Assembly: GCA_029218465.1 (NCBI GenBank)
Contig: JAQXRJ010000031.1
Span: 1 to 35,883 of the forward strand
Origin: a bacterium
GTDB taxonomy: Bacteria; Bacillota_I; Bacilli_A; RF39; UBA660
Reading direction: 5' to 3'
Length of the DNA: 35,883 nucleotides
Shown: positions 1 through 8,515 of the stretch, piece by piece
Numbering within the stretch: the stretch's first letter is position 1
Layout: the number at the start of each line of letters is the position of its first letter
Position numbers and translations under genes: made by a program
The notes under the pieces: generated by a model
Database searches by the model: none
Seen by the model: only the letters and a program-made list of their open reading frames with translations
Told to the model about the DNA's origin: nothing

Positions 1-456
1 AGTGTAGTACATGTTGATTCTTCAAGAGGAATGGTAGAATGGTGTAAAGAAAATGCATCAGCAAGCAATTTAAATGATAAACCAATTAGGTATATTGTTG
101 ATGATGTTGTTAAATTTGTTAAAAGGGAAATAAGAAGGGGAAATAAATACGATGCAATAGTAATGGATCCTCCGAGCTATGGAAGAGGATCAAATGGTGA
201 GGTTTGGGATATTGAAAAAAATCTATTGGGTTTATTAAGATTGTGCAATGAAATATTAGTAGATTATCCATTATTTGTAATAATTAACACATATACAACA
301 GGTTTGTCTAAAGAAGTTTTTGTTAATATTCTTAATGAAACTATAGGAAAAAATAGGAATGGAAAAATATATTCTGAAGAGGTCGGTATACCTATAAAAA
401 ATAGTAACCTAATTTTACCTTGTGGAATTTGTAGTAGGTATGAATCTAATGAATAA
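1..456 (+). CDS. Class I SAM-dependent methyltransferase (RlmI-like rRNA methyltransferase family), C-terminal part, truncated by window start
   Basis: Open frame runs from base 1 (SVVHVDSSRGMVEW...) to stop at 456; contains DAIVMDPPSYGRG, typical of rRNA m5C/SAM methyltransferases. Confidence 0.75.
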   Translation, partial: SVVHVDSSRGMVEWCKENASASNLNDKPIRYIVDDVVKFVKREIRRGNKYDAIVMDPPSYGRGSNGEVWDIEKNLLGLLRLCNEILVDYPLFVIINTYTTGLSKEVFVNILNETIGKNRNGKIYSEEVGIPIKNSNLILPCGICSRYESNE

Positions 457-1126
457 TTTAAAAATCTTATATGAAGACAATCATATAATAGTAGTAGTAA
501 AACCCCCTAATGTACTAAGTCAAAGCGATAATACTAATGATATTGATATGCTGACAATAATAAAAAAGTATATAAAAGAAAAATATGAAAAACCAGGAAA
601 TGTTTATTTGGGCCTTGTACATAGATTAGATAGACCTGTTGGCGGAATAATGGTTTATGCAAAAACTTCTAAATCAGCATCAAGACTGTCTGAACAAATA
701 AGAAATAGAACATTCAAAAAAGAATATATTGCTGTTGTGCATGGATTATTAAAAAATAAAAAAGGGAGTCTTGAAAATTATATTTTAAAAAGATCTGATA
801 ATACTAGTGTCATATGTGATTCAAAAAAAGGGAAAATAGCAAAATTAAATTATAAAGTAATAAATCAGGACTTAAAAAATAATCTATCACTAGTGTCAAT
901 TGAATTGCTAACAGGAAGACATCATCAAATAAGAATTCAATTTTCAAATATAGGTCATCCGTTATTTGGAGATCAAAGATATGGATATCAAGATAAAAAA
1001 CAAATTGCACTTTTTTCGAATAAAATTAAGTTTATTCATCCGACAAAAAAGGAAAAGATGGAATTTGAATATTATCCTAAAGAACAAGAAAATGAAGTGT
1101 GGAAAATGATTAAAAATGTAAAGTAG
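440..1126 (+). CDS. RluA-family pseudouridine synthase
   Basis: GLVHRLDRPVGGIMVYAKTSKSA (HRLD catalytic motif) and LLTGRHHQIRIQFSNIGHPLFGDQRYG. ORF track starts at a GTG at 422; ATG at 440 or 449 is more plausible. Confidence 0.9.
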   Translation: MNLMNNLKILYEDNHIIVVVKPPNVLSQSDNTNDIDMLTIIKKYIKEKYEKPGNVYLGLVHRLDRPVGGIMVYAKTSKSASRLSEQIRNRTFKKEYIAVVHGLLKNKKGSLENYILKRSDNTSVICDSKKGKIAKLNYKVINQDLKNNLSLVSIELLTGRHHQIRIQFSNIGHPLFGDQRYGYQDKKQIALFSNKIKFIHPTKKEKMEFEYYPKEQENEVWKMIKNVK

Positions 1127-1144
1127 AACTGTAAATTTTGTACA

Positions 1145-1180
1145 AAAGATAAAAAATATTGCAATTTTTATCTTTTTTTG
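1145..1180 (+). terminator. Intrinsic terminator after pseudouridine synthase
   Basis: AAAGATAAAAA...TTTTTATCTTTTTTT inverted repeat with T-run. Confidence 0.75.
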
Positions 1181-1219
1181 TTATTATGTAAATAAGATAG
1201 AAAAGGGAGATGTTTATTA

Positions 1220-2215
1220 ATGAATATTTTTGAATATATGAGTTTTAATCTTGAATGGTTTTTAACTGTTCCAGGAATGTTAATTACACTAGGAGTTGTT
1301 TTACTACTTATAGCTTTGATTGTTTTGATAACATCTGGTAAAAAAGATAATGATGAAGAAGTACAAAATGTTATATCTAATGATCCTAATCTAATGAATG
1401 ATTATAATAATTTTGCTCAAAATCAAATGAATGTTCCTAATATGGAAAATATACAAAACTTTAATTCAGAGCCAGTTCAAGTACCTAGTTTTAATAGTGT
1501 TCAACCTGTTTCAGAAACTAATCAAAATTCAATTTCGTTTCAGTCACAAGCAAATACCGTTGTGTCAGATGTACCAAATCAGATGCAAAGTACACCTACT
1601 ACTAGTAATGCTTTTGACAATCAGCCAATTACGAATGAACAAGTAATGAATGATGCTAATATTAAAGAAATAAATATACAATCTCAACCTCAGACTCAAC
1701 CTCAGATTAATATTCCAGTTCAACCACAAGTAGATTTTAATCAACAGTCTGAAACTACACCAACTTTTAATATTCCAAATGTTGGTATTCCAAAAGTTGA
1801 AGAGCCTTCATCTGTTCAAGTAGAAAATACTCAGCCATCAGTATCTATTTATGGTGGTGCTAGTCCAATTTCAAATGTGTATAATAATGAGCCACAAGCA
1901 AAACCTGTAATCTATGGTGGTGCAGATCCACTTGAAAATACTTCTCCAATTCCAAAAGTTGAACCTACACCTGTTGTTCCTCAATTTGAGGCAAAAGTAG
2001 TTGAACCGATTGCAGCTCCAGAACCAGTAATTCCAACTCCAATTGTATCAAATGTTGAGCAACCAATTGTTGATAATTCATTCAATAATACAACCAGTGA
2101 ACAACCAGTACAGTCACCGTTGTTTACTACTCCAGTTCAACAAACTACGAATGAGCAAGTTCAAAATAACAATACTAATAAATCTGTTTCTGAAATTGAA
2201 ACATTAGAGTTTTAA
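1220..2215 (+). CDS. Membrane-anchored low-complexity Q/N/P-rich protein, unknown function
   Basis: N-terminal TM segment (FLTVPGMLITLGVVLLLIALIVLITSG) followed by ~280 aa rich in Q, N, P, V; repeated IYGGA(S/D)P motif. RBS gggaga upstream. Confidence 0.8.
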   Translation: MNIFEYMSFNLEWFLTVPGMLITLGVVLLLIALIVLITSGKKDNDEEVQNVISNDPNLMNDYNNFAQNQMNVPNMENIQNFNSEPVQVPSFNSVQPVSETNQNSISFQSQANTVVSDVPNQMQSTPTTSNAFDNQPITNEQVMNDANIKEINIQSQPQTQPQINIPVQPQVDFNQQSETTPTFNIPNVGIPKVEEPSSVQVENTQPSVSIYGGASPISNVYNNEPQAKPVIYGGADPLENTSPIPKVEPTPVVPQFEAKVVEPIAAPEPVIPTPIVSNVEQPIVDNSFNNTTSEQPVQSPLFTTPVQQTTNEQVQNNNTNKSVSEIETLEF

Positions 2216-2233
2216 GACCATTTGGTCTTTTTT
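2214..2233 (+). terminator. Intrinsic terminator
   Basis: AAGACCatttGGTCTTTTTT. Confidence 0.8.
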
Positions 2234-2245
2234 CTTTTATATTTT

Positions 2246-2272
2246 TTGGCACTCAAACTTGACAAGTGCTAA
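2246..2272 (+). promoter_or_regulatory. CIRCE operator (HrcA binding site) upstream of clpB
   Basis: TTGGCACTC-N9-AAGTGCTAA, close match to consensus TTAGCACTC-N9-GAGTGCTAA, directly upstream of clpB. Confidence 0.9.
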
Positions 2273-2286
2273 AAAATGAATATAAT
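2259..2286 (+). promoter_or_regulatory. SigA-type promoter of clpB, -35 embedded in CIRCE
   Basis: TTGACA (2259-2264), 16 nt spacer, TATAAT (2281-2286). Confidence 0.85.
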
Positions 2287-2306
2287 TATTAGTAGAGGTG
2301 ATTTTT

Positions 2307-4397
2307 ATGTTTCAAGAAAAAGAAGAAAACGTACTTGAAAAATATGGAAGAGACATAACTAATGCAGTAAAAGATGGAAAAATTGATCCAGTTATTGGAA
2401 GAGATGAAGAAATTAGAAGTATTACAAGAGTATTATCTAGAAAAACAAAAAATAATCCAGTATTAATTGGAGAACCAGGTGTTGGAAAGACCGCAATTGT
2501 AGAAGGACTTGCATTGAGAATTATGAAAGGCGATGTACCTGAGTCTTTAAAAAATAAAAAAGTTTGGGAACTTGATATGGCGAGCTTAGTTGCAGGTGCA
2601 AAATATAGAGGAGAATTTGAAGAAAGATTAAAAAATGTATTAAATGAGATAAAAAAAAGCGATGGTAATACTATTATGTTTATTGATGAAATACATATGA
2701 TAGTTGGAACTGGTGCTGAAGGCGCAATGGATACTTCTAATATTTTAAAACCAATGCTTGCAAGAGGAGAAATTCATGTTATAGGTGCTACTACATTAAA
2801 TGAATATAGAAAATTTATAGAAAAAGATGGAGCACTTGAAAGACGTTTTCAAAAAATAATAGTTTCTGAACCTACTGTAGAAGATACAATTACTATTTTA
2901 AGAGGTTTAAAAGAAAAATTTGAAATTCATCATGGAGTTACAATTCAAGATAAAGCAATAATCTCTGCTGCAACTTTGTCAAATAGATACATAACTGATA
3001 GGTTTTTACCAGATAAAGCAATTGATTTAATTGATGAAGCTTGTGCAACTATAAGAGTACAAATGGATTCAGTACCAACAGAATTAGATAAATTAACAAG
3101 AGAAATAATGAAATTACAAATTGAAAAAGAGGCTATTAAAAAAGAAAAAGATGAGTTATCTTTGAAAAGATTATCTGAAATTGAATCTAAAATATCAACT
3201 TTAAAAGAAAAAGAAAAAGTATTAAAAGAATCATGGAATAAAGAGAAAACTATAAATGAAGATATAAAACATAAAAAGAAAGAAATAGAACAAGCAAAAT
3301 TTTCACTTGAACAAGCAGAAAATGAATATGATTTAGAAAAAGCAGCAAGATTAACTCATGGAGTAATACCAAAACTTGAAAAGGAATTAAATGAATTAAG
3401 GGAATCACAAAAAACTAAGCTTTTAAGTGATACTGTAACAAAAGAAGATATAGCATCTGTAATATCTAAATGGACGAACATTCCAATAAGTAAATTAATA
3501 AGTAGTGAAAAAGAAAAACTATTGTCTTTAAAAGATAATATGGAAAAGAGAGTAATAGGTCAAAGTGAAGCTTTAAAGCTTGTAAGTGAGTCAATAATAA
3601 AAAGTAGAAGTGGGATAAAGGATCCTAATAAACCTATTGGTTCATTCATGTTTTTAGGACCAACTGGTGTTGGAAAAACTGAAGTTGCTAGAACTCTTGC
3701 ATATGAACTTTTTGATGATGAAAAACATATGATAAGAATTGATATGAGTGAATATATGGAGAAATTTAGTGTTTCTCGTTTAATTGGATCACCTCCAGGA
3801 TATGTAGGATATGAAGAAGGCGGTCAATTAACAGAAGCTGTAAGACGTAATCCATATAGTATAATTTTATTTGATGAAATAGAAAAGGCACATCCAGAAG
3901 TATTAAATCTATTATTGCAAATTCTTGATGATGGTAGAGTAACTGATTCAAATGGTAGATTGGTTGACTTTAAAAATACTATTATTATTATGACGTCTAA
4001 TGTAGGAAGTGAATATGTTTTAAACGATTCAAAAGAAAAGGTTATTGATGAAATAAAAAAATACTTTAGACCAGAATTTATTAATCGTATTGATGAAGTT
4101 ATAGTGTTTAATGCTTTATCAAAGGATGCAATATCTAAAATAATTGATAAAATAATAAAAGAATTAGAGTTTAGATTAAAAGATGATAATATTAAACTTA
4201 AAATTAGTGATAAAGCAAAAGATTACTTAGTAAGTAATGGATATGATGTAGCATTTGGCGCTAGACCATTAAAAAGATTAATTAGTAGAACTATTGAAGT
4301 AGAATTGTCTAATATGATTATCAATAATAAAATAAAACCTAATAGTAGTTATCTAATAGATTTTGTTGACAACAACTTTACAATAAAAATTAACTAA
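2307..4397 (+). CDS. clpB: ATP-dependent chaperone ClpB (N-domain-less form)
   Basis: Two AAA+ modules ([30 protein letters not shown]), long coiled-coil middle domain, pore loop [11 protein letters not shown]. Starts directly at the linker before D1 ([23 protein letters not shown]). ATG 2307 preceded by agaggtg; the ORF-track GTG at 2298 lies in the RBS. Confidence 0.95.
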   Translation: MFQEKEENVLEKYGRDITNAVKDGKIDPVIGRDEEIRSITRVLSRKTKNNPVLIGEPGVGKTAIVEGLALRIMKGDVPESLKNKKVWELDMASLVAGAKYRGEFEERLKNVLNEIKKSDGNTIMFIDEIHMIVGTGAEGAMDTSNILKPMLARGEIHVIGATTLNEYRKFIEKDGALERRFQKIIVSEPTVEDTITILRGLKEKFEIHHGVTIQDKAIISAATLSNRYITDRFLPDKAIDLIDEACATIRVQMDSVPTELDKLTREIMKLQIEKEAIKKEKDELSLKRLSEIESKISTLKEKEKVLKESWNKEKTINEDIKHKKKEIEQAKFSLEQAENEYDLEKAARLTHGVIPKLEKELNELRESQKTKLLSDTVTKEDIASVISKWTNIPISKLISSEKEKLLSLKDNMEKRVIGQSEALKLVSESIIKSRSGIKDPNKPIGSFMFLGPTGVGKTEVARTLAYELFDDEKHMIRIDMSEYMEKFSVSRLIGSPPGYVGYEEGGQLTEAVRRNPYSIILFDEIEKAHPEVLNLLLQILDDGRVTDSNGRLVDFKNTIIIMTSNVGSEYVLNDSKEKVIDEIKKYFRPEFINRIDEVIVFNALSKDAISKIIDKIIKELEFRLKDDNIKLKISDKAKDYLVSNGYDVAFGARPLKRLISRTIEVELSNMIINNKIKPNSSYLIDFVDNNFTIKIN

Positions 4398-4400
4398 ATG

Positions 4401-4440
4401 AAAAAAAGAAGAAATATGTATTGAATTGTTTCTTCTTTTA
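4401..4440 (+). terminator. Intrinsic terminator after clpB
   Basis: AAAAGAAGAAA...TTTCTTCTTTT. Confidence 0.75.
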
Positions 4441-4475
4441 TGTTATACCTAAGCTAGAAAGGATAGGAATGTAAA

Positions 4476-6035
4476 ATGAAGAAAAAATTAAAATTATTTG
4501 TATTTGTTCTAATTGCGCTTTTTGCGGGAATGATTGGTGTAAATGCACTTGAAGTTAATGTAACTAGTGAAGATGCTTTAGCAAGTTGTTTAGCTACAAA
4601 AGATAACACTTGTATATTAACAAATGATATCAGTTTAAATAGTTCAATTGATATTAATGTAAATGGTAGTGTGGTTCTTGATTTAAATGGACATACTATT
4701 AAAACAGATGCTAATATGGTTTATGCAGGAGGAATGTTAATTGTTTTCCATGGAACAACATTAACAGTAAATGATTCAGTTGGTACTGGTAAAATTACTA
4801 CTAGTATTGAAAATGATAATGTATATGCAGCATTACAATTAACAAAGAAAGGTGAAAATGATGATACAAATCCCGCTAAAATAATTGTTAATGGTGGTAA
4901 TATCGTTGGTTATTATTATGGATTAACAGGAAATGGTTCTAATGTAGAAGGAAATCGTCGTGGAAATACTGAAGTTATAATTAATGGAGGTAAAATAGAA
5001 TCAATAATGGGTCCTGGAATCTATCAACCTCAGATTGGTACAATGACTATTAATCAAGGAGAAATAAAAGGAATTACTGGTTTAGAAATACGTTCTGGTA
5101 AATTAATTATAAATAATGGTACTATTATTGGTTCATCAGATAAAGACGTATTTAATGTTGTTAAGAATGGTAATGGTACAACAACTGATGGTGTTGGTAT
5201 TGCCGTTGTTCAACATACAACTAAAAATGCGATTTCTATTGAAATAAATGGTGGAACAATTAGAGGATATCATGGACTTTATGAAATGAATGTTCAAGAA
5301 AATGAAAACATTGAAGAATCATTAACTTTCAAAATAACTGGTGGTACATTTGAAGGACTAGGAAATGGTGATGCTGCTCCATATTCTATATATGTAGAGG
5401 ATTTGGTTAAATTTGTATCAGGAGGTACTTATAATATTCAAATAAATAATGAATATTTAGCAAATGATACTATTAAACAAGTTAAGAAGAATAATGTTTA
5501 TGTTGTAGAAGAAAATAAAGTTCTTGCAAGTGAAGATGATAAAATTTCATTAGAAAGTAAAGATGCTTTACCAATAAACTATTCATTAGAGATTAAAGTT
5601 GCTGATAAAGATGTAACAGCTGAGGTTAATAAAAATGTAACTGAAGCATATAAAAATAGTAAAGTTGCTAAAGATGTTAAATTATTAGCTGTGTATGATA
5701 TTAGCGTTTTAGATGAAAATGATGAAGTTATTCCTATAGAAGATGGAAGCTTTAAAGTATCTATAGCAATTGGTCAAGAAATGCAAAAGTATGATGTTTA
5801 TAAAGTTGTATATATTGAAGATGGAAAAATAAAAGAAACATTAGATGCTAAATTAGTTGATGGTAAAATAGTATTTACTACTACTCACTTTAGTGAATAT
5901 GCAGTTGTTGGATATAATAATGTTAAAGTTGAAAATCCAAAAACATTAGATAACATTGCATTATTTATAAGTATAGCTTCAGTAGGTGCTGCATTAACTA
6001 TTATTTCTTCAAAAAAACTATTAAAAAATATGTAA
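4476..6035 (+). CDS. Secreted surface protein, beta-helix-like (carbohydrate-binding/pectate-lyase-like fold) with C-terminal sorting-signal-like tail
   Basis: Signal peptide MKKKLKLFVFVLIALFAGMIGVNA; recurrent INGG(K/T/N)I and GTIxG-type turns; C-terminal NPKTLDN + hydrophobic helix + KK tail. Confidence 0.8.
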   Translation: MKKKLKLFVFVLIALFAGMIGVNALEVNVTSEDALASCLATKDNTCILTNDISLNSSIDINVNGSVVLDLNGHTIKTDANMVYAGGMLIVFHGTTLTVNDSVGTGKITTSIENDNVYAALQLTKKGENDDTNPAKIIVNGGNIVGYYYGLTGNGSNVEGNRRGNTEVIINGGKIESIMGPGIYQPQIGTMTINQGEIKGITGLEIRSGKLIINNGTIIGSSDKDVFNVVKNGNGTTTDGVGIAVVQHTTKNAISIEINGGTIRGYHGLYEMNVQENENIEESLTFKITGGTFEGLGNGDAAPYSIYVEDLVKFVSGGTYNIQINNEYLANDTIKQVKKNNVYVVEENKVLASEDDKISLESKDALPINYSLEIKVADKDVTAEVNKNVTEAYKNSKVAKDVKLLAVYDISVLDENDEVIPIEDGSFKVSIAIGQEMQKYDVYKVVYIEDGKIKETLDAKLVDGKIVFTTTHFSEYAVVGYNNVKVENPKTLDNIALFISIASVGAALTIISSKKLLKNM

Positions 6036-6038
6036 TTG

Positions 6039-6066
6039 AAAAAAAGAATGACCTCATTCTTTTTTT
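6039..6066 (+). terminator. Intrinsic terminator
   Basis: AAAAAGAATGAcctcATTCTTTTTTTT. Confidence 0.8.
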
Positions 6067-6192
6067 TGTGGCGATATTCTAATAGAATATTTAGATGTTA
6101 ATTTATAAAATTTATTTCATTCTTTTGTTCTATATCATAAATTTAATATCATCATAATATAATTTATTGTAGAAAGGAATGATATAATATAT

Positions 6193-6453
6193 ATGGAAAC
6201 ACTTAAAGTATCCAGTAAATCCAATCCAAATAGTGTTGCAGGAGCACTTGCTAATGTTTTTAGAGAAAAAGGAAGCGTTGAAATACAAGCAGTAGGTGCG
6301 GGAGCACTTAATCAAGCAATTAAAGCAAGAGCAATAGCAAGAGGATTTGTCGCACCCAGTGGTAAAAATTTGATATGTATTCCTGCTTTTTCTGATATAA
6401 CTATTGAAGGCGAAGAAAGAACTGCTATAAAACTAATTGTAGAAGCTAGGTAG
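6193..6453 (+). CDS. spoVS: Stage V sporulation protein S (SpoVS)
   Basis: METLKVSSKSNPNSVAGALANVFREKGSVEIQAVGAGALNQAIKARAIARGFVAPSGKNLICIPAFSDITIEGEERTAIKLIVEAR is near-identical in pattern to SpoVS. Confidence 0.97.
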   Translation: METLKVSSKSNPNSVAGALANVFREKGSVEIQAVGAGALNQAIKARAIARGFVAPSGKNLICIPAFSDITIEGEERTAIKLIVEAR

Positions 6454-6463
6454 GCTTCTTTTT
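6441..6463 (+). terminator. Intrinsic terminator overlapping spoVS stop
   Basis: AGAAGC-taggtag-GCTTCT-TTTT. Confidence 0.7.
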
Positions 6464-6546
6464 ATATTTTTGAGTATTAAAAATTCTTTTTTTCATATAA
6501 TAATTATGAAAATGAAAATGATTTTATAAAAAAATTGAACAAATAT

Positions 6547-6575
6547 TTGACAAAATGTGATTAATGTGTTATAAT
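6547..6575 (+). promoter_or_regulatory. Consensus SigA promoter
   Basis: TTGACA (6547-6552) - 17 nt - TATAAT (6570-6575). Confidence 0.9.
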
Positions 6576-6618
6576 ACAAGCACATTTAAGGGGTATAGAT
6601 AGAAGGGGTTGAATATAT

Positions 6619-7038
6619 ATGAAACAAGGTTATATCTTTGAATATTTAAATGAAAATGATTTTAGAAAAAAAGAAAGAACAGTAAGAAAGTATAATATGC
6701 TTGCTTATAAAAAACTAGTTTTTGAATATTATCCAGAAATAAGAAATGGTAATTTTTTAGGAGAAAAAGTATCAGTTAATAAAAAAGAGAATACGTCTGA
6801 TTATGAATTAAAACTTCCTACAGATGAGTTGTTTGCTAAAGTTCATGGAGAAATTAGAGTTCATTATACTGTTTATGAAGATAAAAAAATTGTATTGCTT
6901 ACTAATATAACTCCTGAGGGAATATTAGATGAAGCTCACAGAACTGAATTATCTACATACAAAGGAGTTATGATATCTAAATCAAATCCAGAAAAGGATA
7001 TGTTTAAAGTAAACTTATTAAATATGTTACAAAAATAG
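6619..7038 (+). CDS. Hypothetical protein (139 aa)
   Basis: ORF behind a consensus promoter and RBS (aaggggttg), followed by a terminator; no family recognised. Confidence 0.8.
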   Translation: MKQGYIFEYLNENDFRKKERTVRKYNMLAYKKLVFEYYPEIRNGNFLGEKVSVNKKENTSDYELKLPTDELFAKVHGEIRVHYTVYEDKKIVLLTNITPEGILDEAHRTELSTYKGVMISKSNPEKDMFKVNLLNMLQK

Positions 7039-7059
7039 TCTTAAAGACTATTTTTTTTT
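7032..7059 (+). terminator. Intrinsic terminator
   Basis: AAAATAGTCT-taa-AGACTATTTTTTTT. Confidence 0.85.
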
Positions 7060-7092
7060 AAATTTTTATTTTATAATTAATATGGTGATAAT

Positions 7093-7446
7093 ATGAATAG
7101 TAAAGGATATACATTAGTAGAAGTATTAGCTGTAATAACAATATTAGGAGTGCTTTTATTAATAGCAGTTCCATCGATAAGTAAATTGCAAGAAAATGTT
7201 AATAATAGAATTAAAGAAAAAGACGAAGAATTATTTGAACAATTAGTAAAACAAAAAATAATGAGTAACATAAACATTACAATTGATGGTGAAAAAAAAT
7301 TTAAATTATCAGATATTGATAAAAATAAATTAAATGGTGTGTATGATGAAGAACACTCTAAAGTAATAGTCTCTAAATGTGGATATGATGATTATGATGA
7401 TTATACATGTTCGTATGAAACTATATTAACAGAAAAAAAGGGGTGA
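7093..7446 (+). CDS. Type IV prepilin-like / pseudopilin protein
   Basis: SKG^YTLVEVLAVITILGVLLLIAVPSI: class III (prepilin) signal with Glu5 and hydrophobic alpha1. Confidence 0.85.
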   Translation: MNSKGYTLVEVLAVITILGVLLLIAVPSISKLQENVNNRIKEKDEELFEQLVKQKIMSNINITIDGEKKFKLSDIDKNKLNGVYDEEHSKVIVSKCGYDDYDDYTCSYETILTEKKG

Positions 7447-7450
7447 AATT

Positions 7451-7924
7451 ATGAAAAATAATAAAGCATTTACACTAATAGAATTAATTGTAATTATTAC
7501 TTTAATAGGTGTTATTCTTTTATTTGCACTTCCAAATGTTACATCTACTTTAGACAGAAACAAAAAAGATGTAATGATAAATGATGCAAAGGATTTTATA
7601 GAAAAAACAAAAAATTATTTATTATTACATTCAGATGAATATCCAAACAAGGATGTTACTACTACTTTTCTTTTTTTGAAAGAAGTGGATTTAAGAAATG
7701 AAATAGATACTTCCCCTTATGGAAAAAAATATGATAGAGAATGTTCTTGTGTAGCTGTTAAATATAATGAGAATTCAGGAATTGTAAATTATAGCTATTC
7801 TGTATATTTAATTGATGGAAATAATAAAGTAGATGCTTCTTTGTCAGAATTAAATAGTGATAATAAGTATAAAAAAATAGCAGAATCAAATGTATGTAAT
7901 GTAAATAAATGTAAAGAAATGTAA
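7451..7924 (+). CDS. Type IV prepilin-like / pseudopilin protein
   Basis: NKA^FTLIELIVIITLIGVILLFALPNV; 4 bp after the previous prepilin gene. Confidence 0.85.
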   Translation: MKNNKAFTLIELIVIITLIGVILLFALPNVTSTLDRNKKDVMINDAKDFIEKTKNYLLLHSDEYPNKDVTTTFLFLKEVDLRNEIDTSPYGKKYDRECSCVAVKYNENSGIVNYSYSVYLIDGNNKVDASLSELNSDNKYKKIAESNVCNVNKCKEM

Positions 7925-7950
7925 AGAAATAAAAATGTATTTTTATATAA

Positions 7951-7979
7951 TTGACTATTTGTATAACTCGTGATATTAT
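7951..7979 (+). promoter_or_regulatory. Promoter for third prepilin gene
   Basis: TTGACT (7951-7956) - 17 nt - TATTAT (7974-7979), with upstream TG (extended -10-like). Confidence 0.7.
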
Positions 7980-8013
7980 TAAAGTACAAAAATAGAAAGG
8001 AAGGTTATATATT

Positions 8014-8439
8014 ATGAAAAATAAGAAAGGATTTACTTTAGTAGAATTATTAGCTGTTATTGTTATCTTAGGAGTATTGTTACTAGTTGCTGTTCCTAGT
8101 GTTACAAGAGTAATTAGCAATTCTAGAATTAATGCTGATAAATCAGAAGCATTACAAGCAGCAGATTTATTGACAACTTGTGGTCTAAATGAAGGAGCTA
8201 GTTATACAACTAATTGTACAGGTAACGGTCTAGCTAATTATTTGGATAAGTCTTCAGTTTCTGCGACAGTTGAATGGGCAACTAGTAGTACATATTCATC
8301 TCAATTAATAAAAAAATTTGAATTTACAGGAACAAACGGTAACAAATTTACTATTACTGGTACAGCGTGTAGTATTTCATCAGTAAAAACAGCTTTGAAT
8401 GCTTTATCTTCAACAACAACATCTGGAACTTGTTCATAA
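8014..8439 (+). CDS. Type IV prepilin-like protein (possible major pilin)
   Basis: KKG^FTLVELLAVIVILGVLLLVAVPSVTRVI; four Cys in the C-terminal globular part, ends in Cys-Ser; strong RBS aaaggaagg. Confidence 0.88.
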   Translation: MKNKKGFTLVELLAVIVILGVLLLVAVPSVTRVISNSRINADKSEALQAADLLTTCGLNEGASYTTNCTGNGLANYLDKSSVSATVEWATSSTYSSQLIKKFEFTGTNGNKFTITGTACSISSVKTALNALSSTTTSGTCS

Positions 8440-8452
8440 AATAATGATTTCT

Positions 8453-8477
8453 AAGATCCATAATTGGGTCTTTTTTC
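8453..8477 (+). terminator. Intrinsic terminator after prepilin cluster
   Basis: AAGATCC-ataatt-GGGTCTT-TTTT (one U-G pair). Confidence 0.8.
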
Positions 8478-8515
8478 TTTTGACTTTTTTTGATATAATT
8501 CTTTTGGTGATGTAT

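Noticed and set aside
810-1010. Antisense ORFs throughout (e.g. 810-1010, 3766-3951, 6130-6315, 10814-11023, 14381-14665, 19117-19308, 26401-26820, 30235-30540, 34409-34627)
   Set aside because: They lie opposite well-supported genes, show low-complexity hydrophobic composition expected from AT-rich antisense frames, and lack convincing RBS.
1431-1646. 71 aa + strand ORF inside the Q/N/P-rich gene
   Set aside because: Alternative frame of a low-complexity coding region; no RBS or independent support.
7758-8120. Minus-strand ORFs (7758-8120, 7795-7989) across the prepilin genes
   Set aside because: Antisense to two clear prepilin genes; low-complexity composition.
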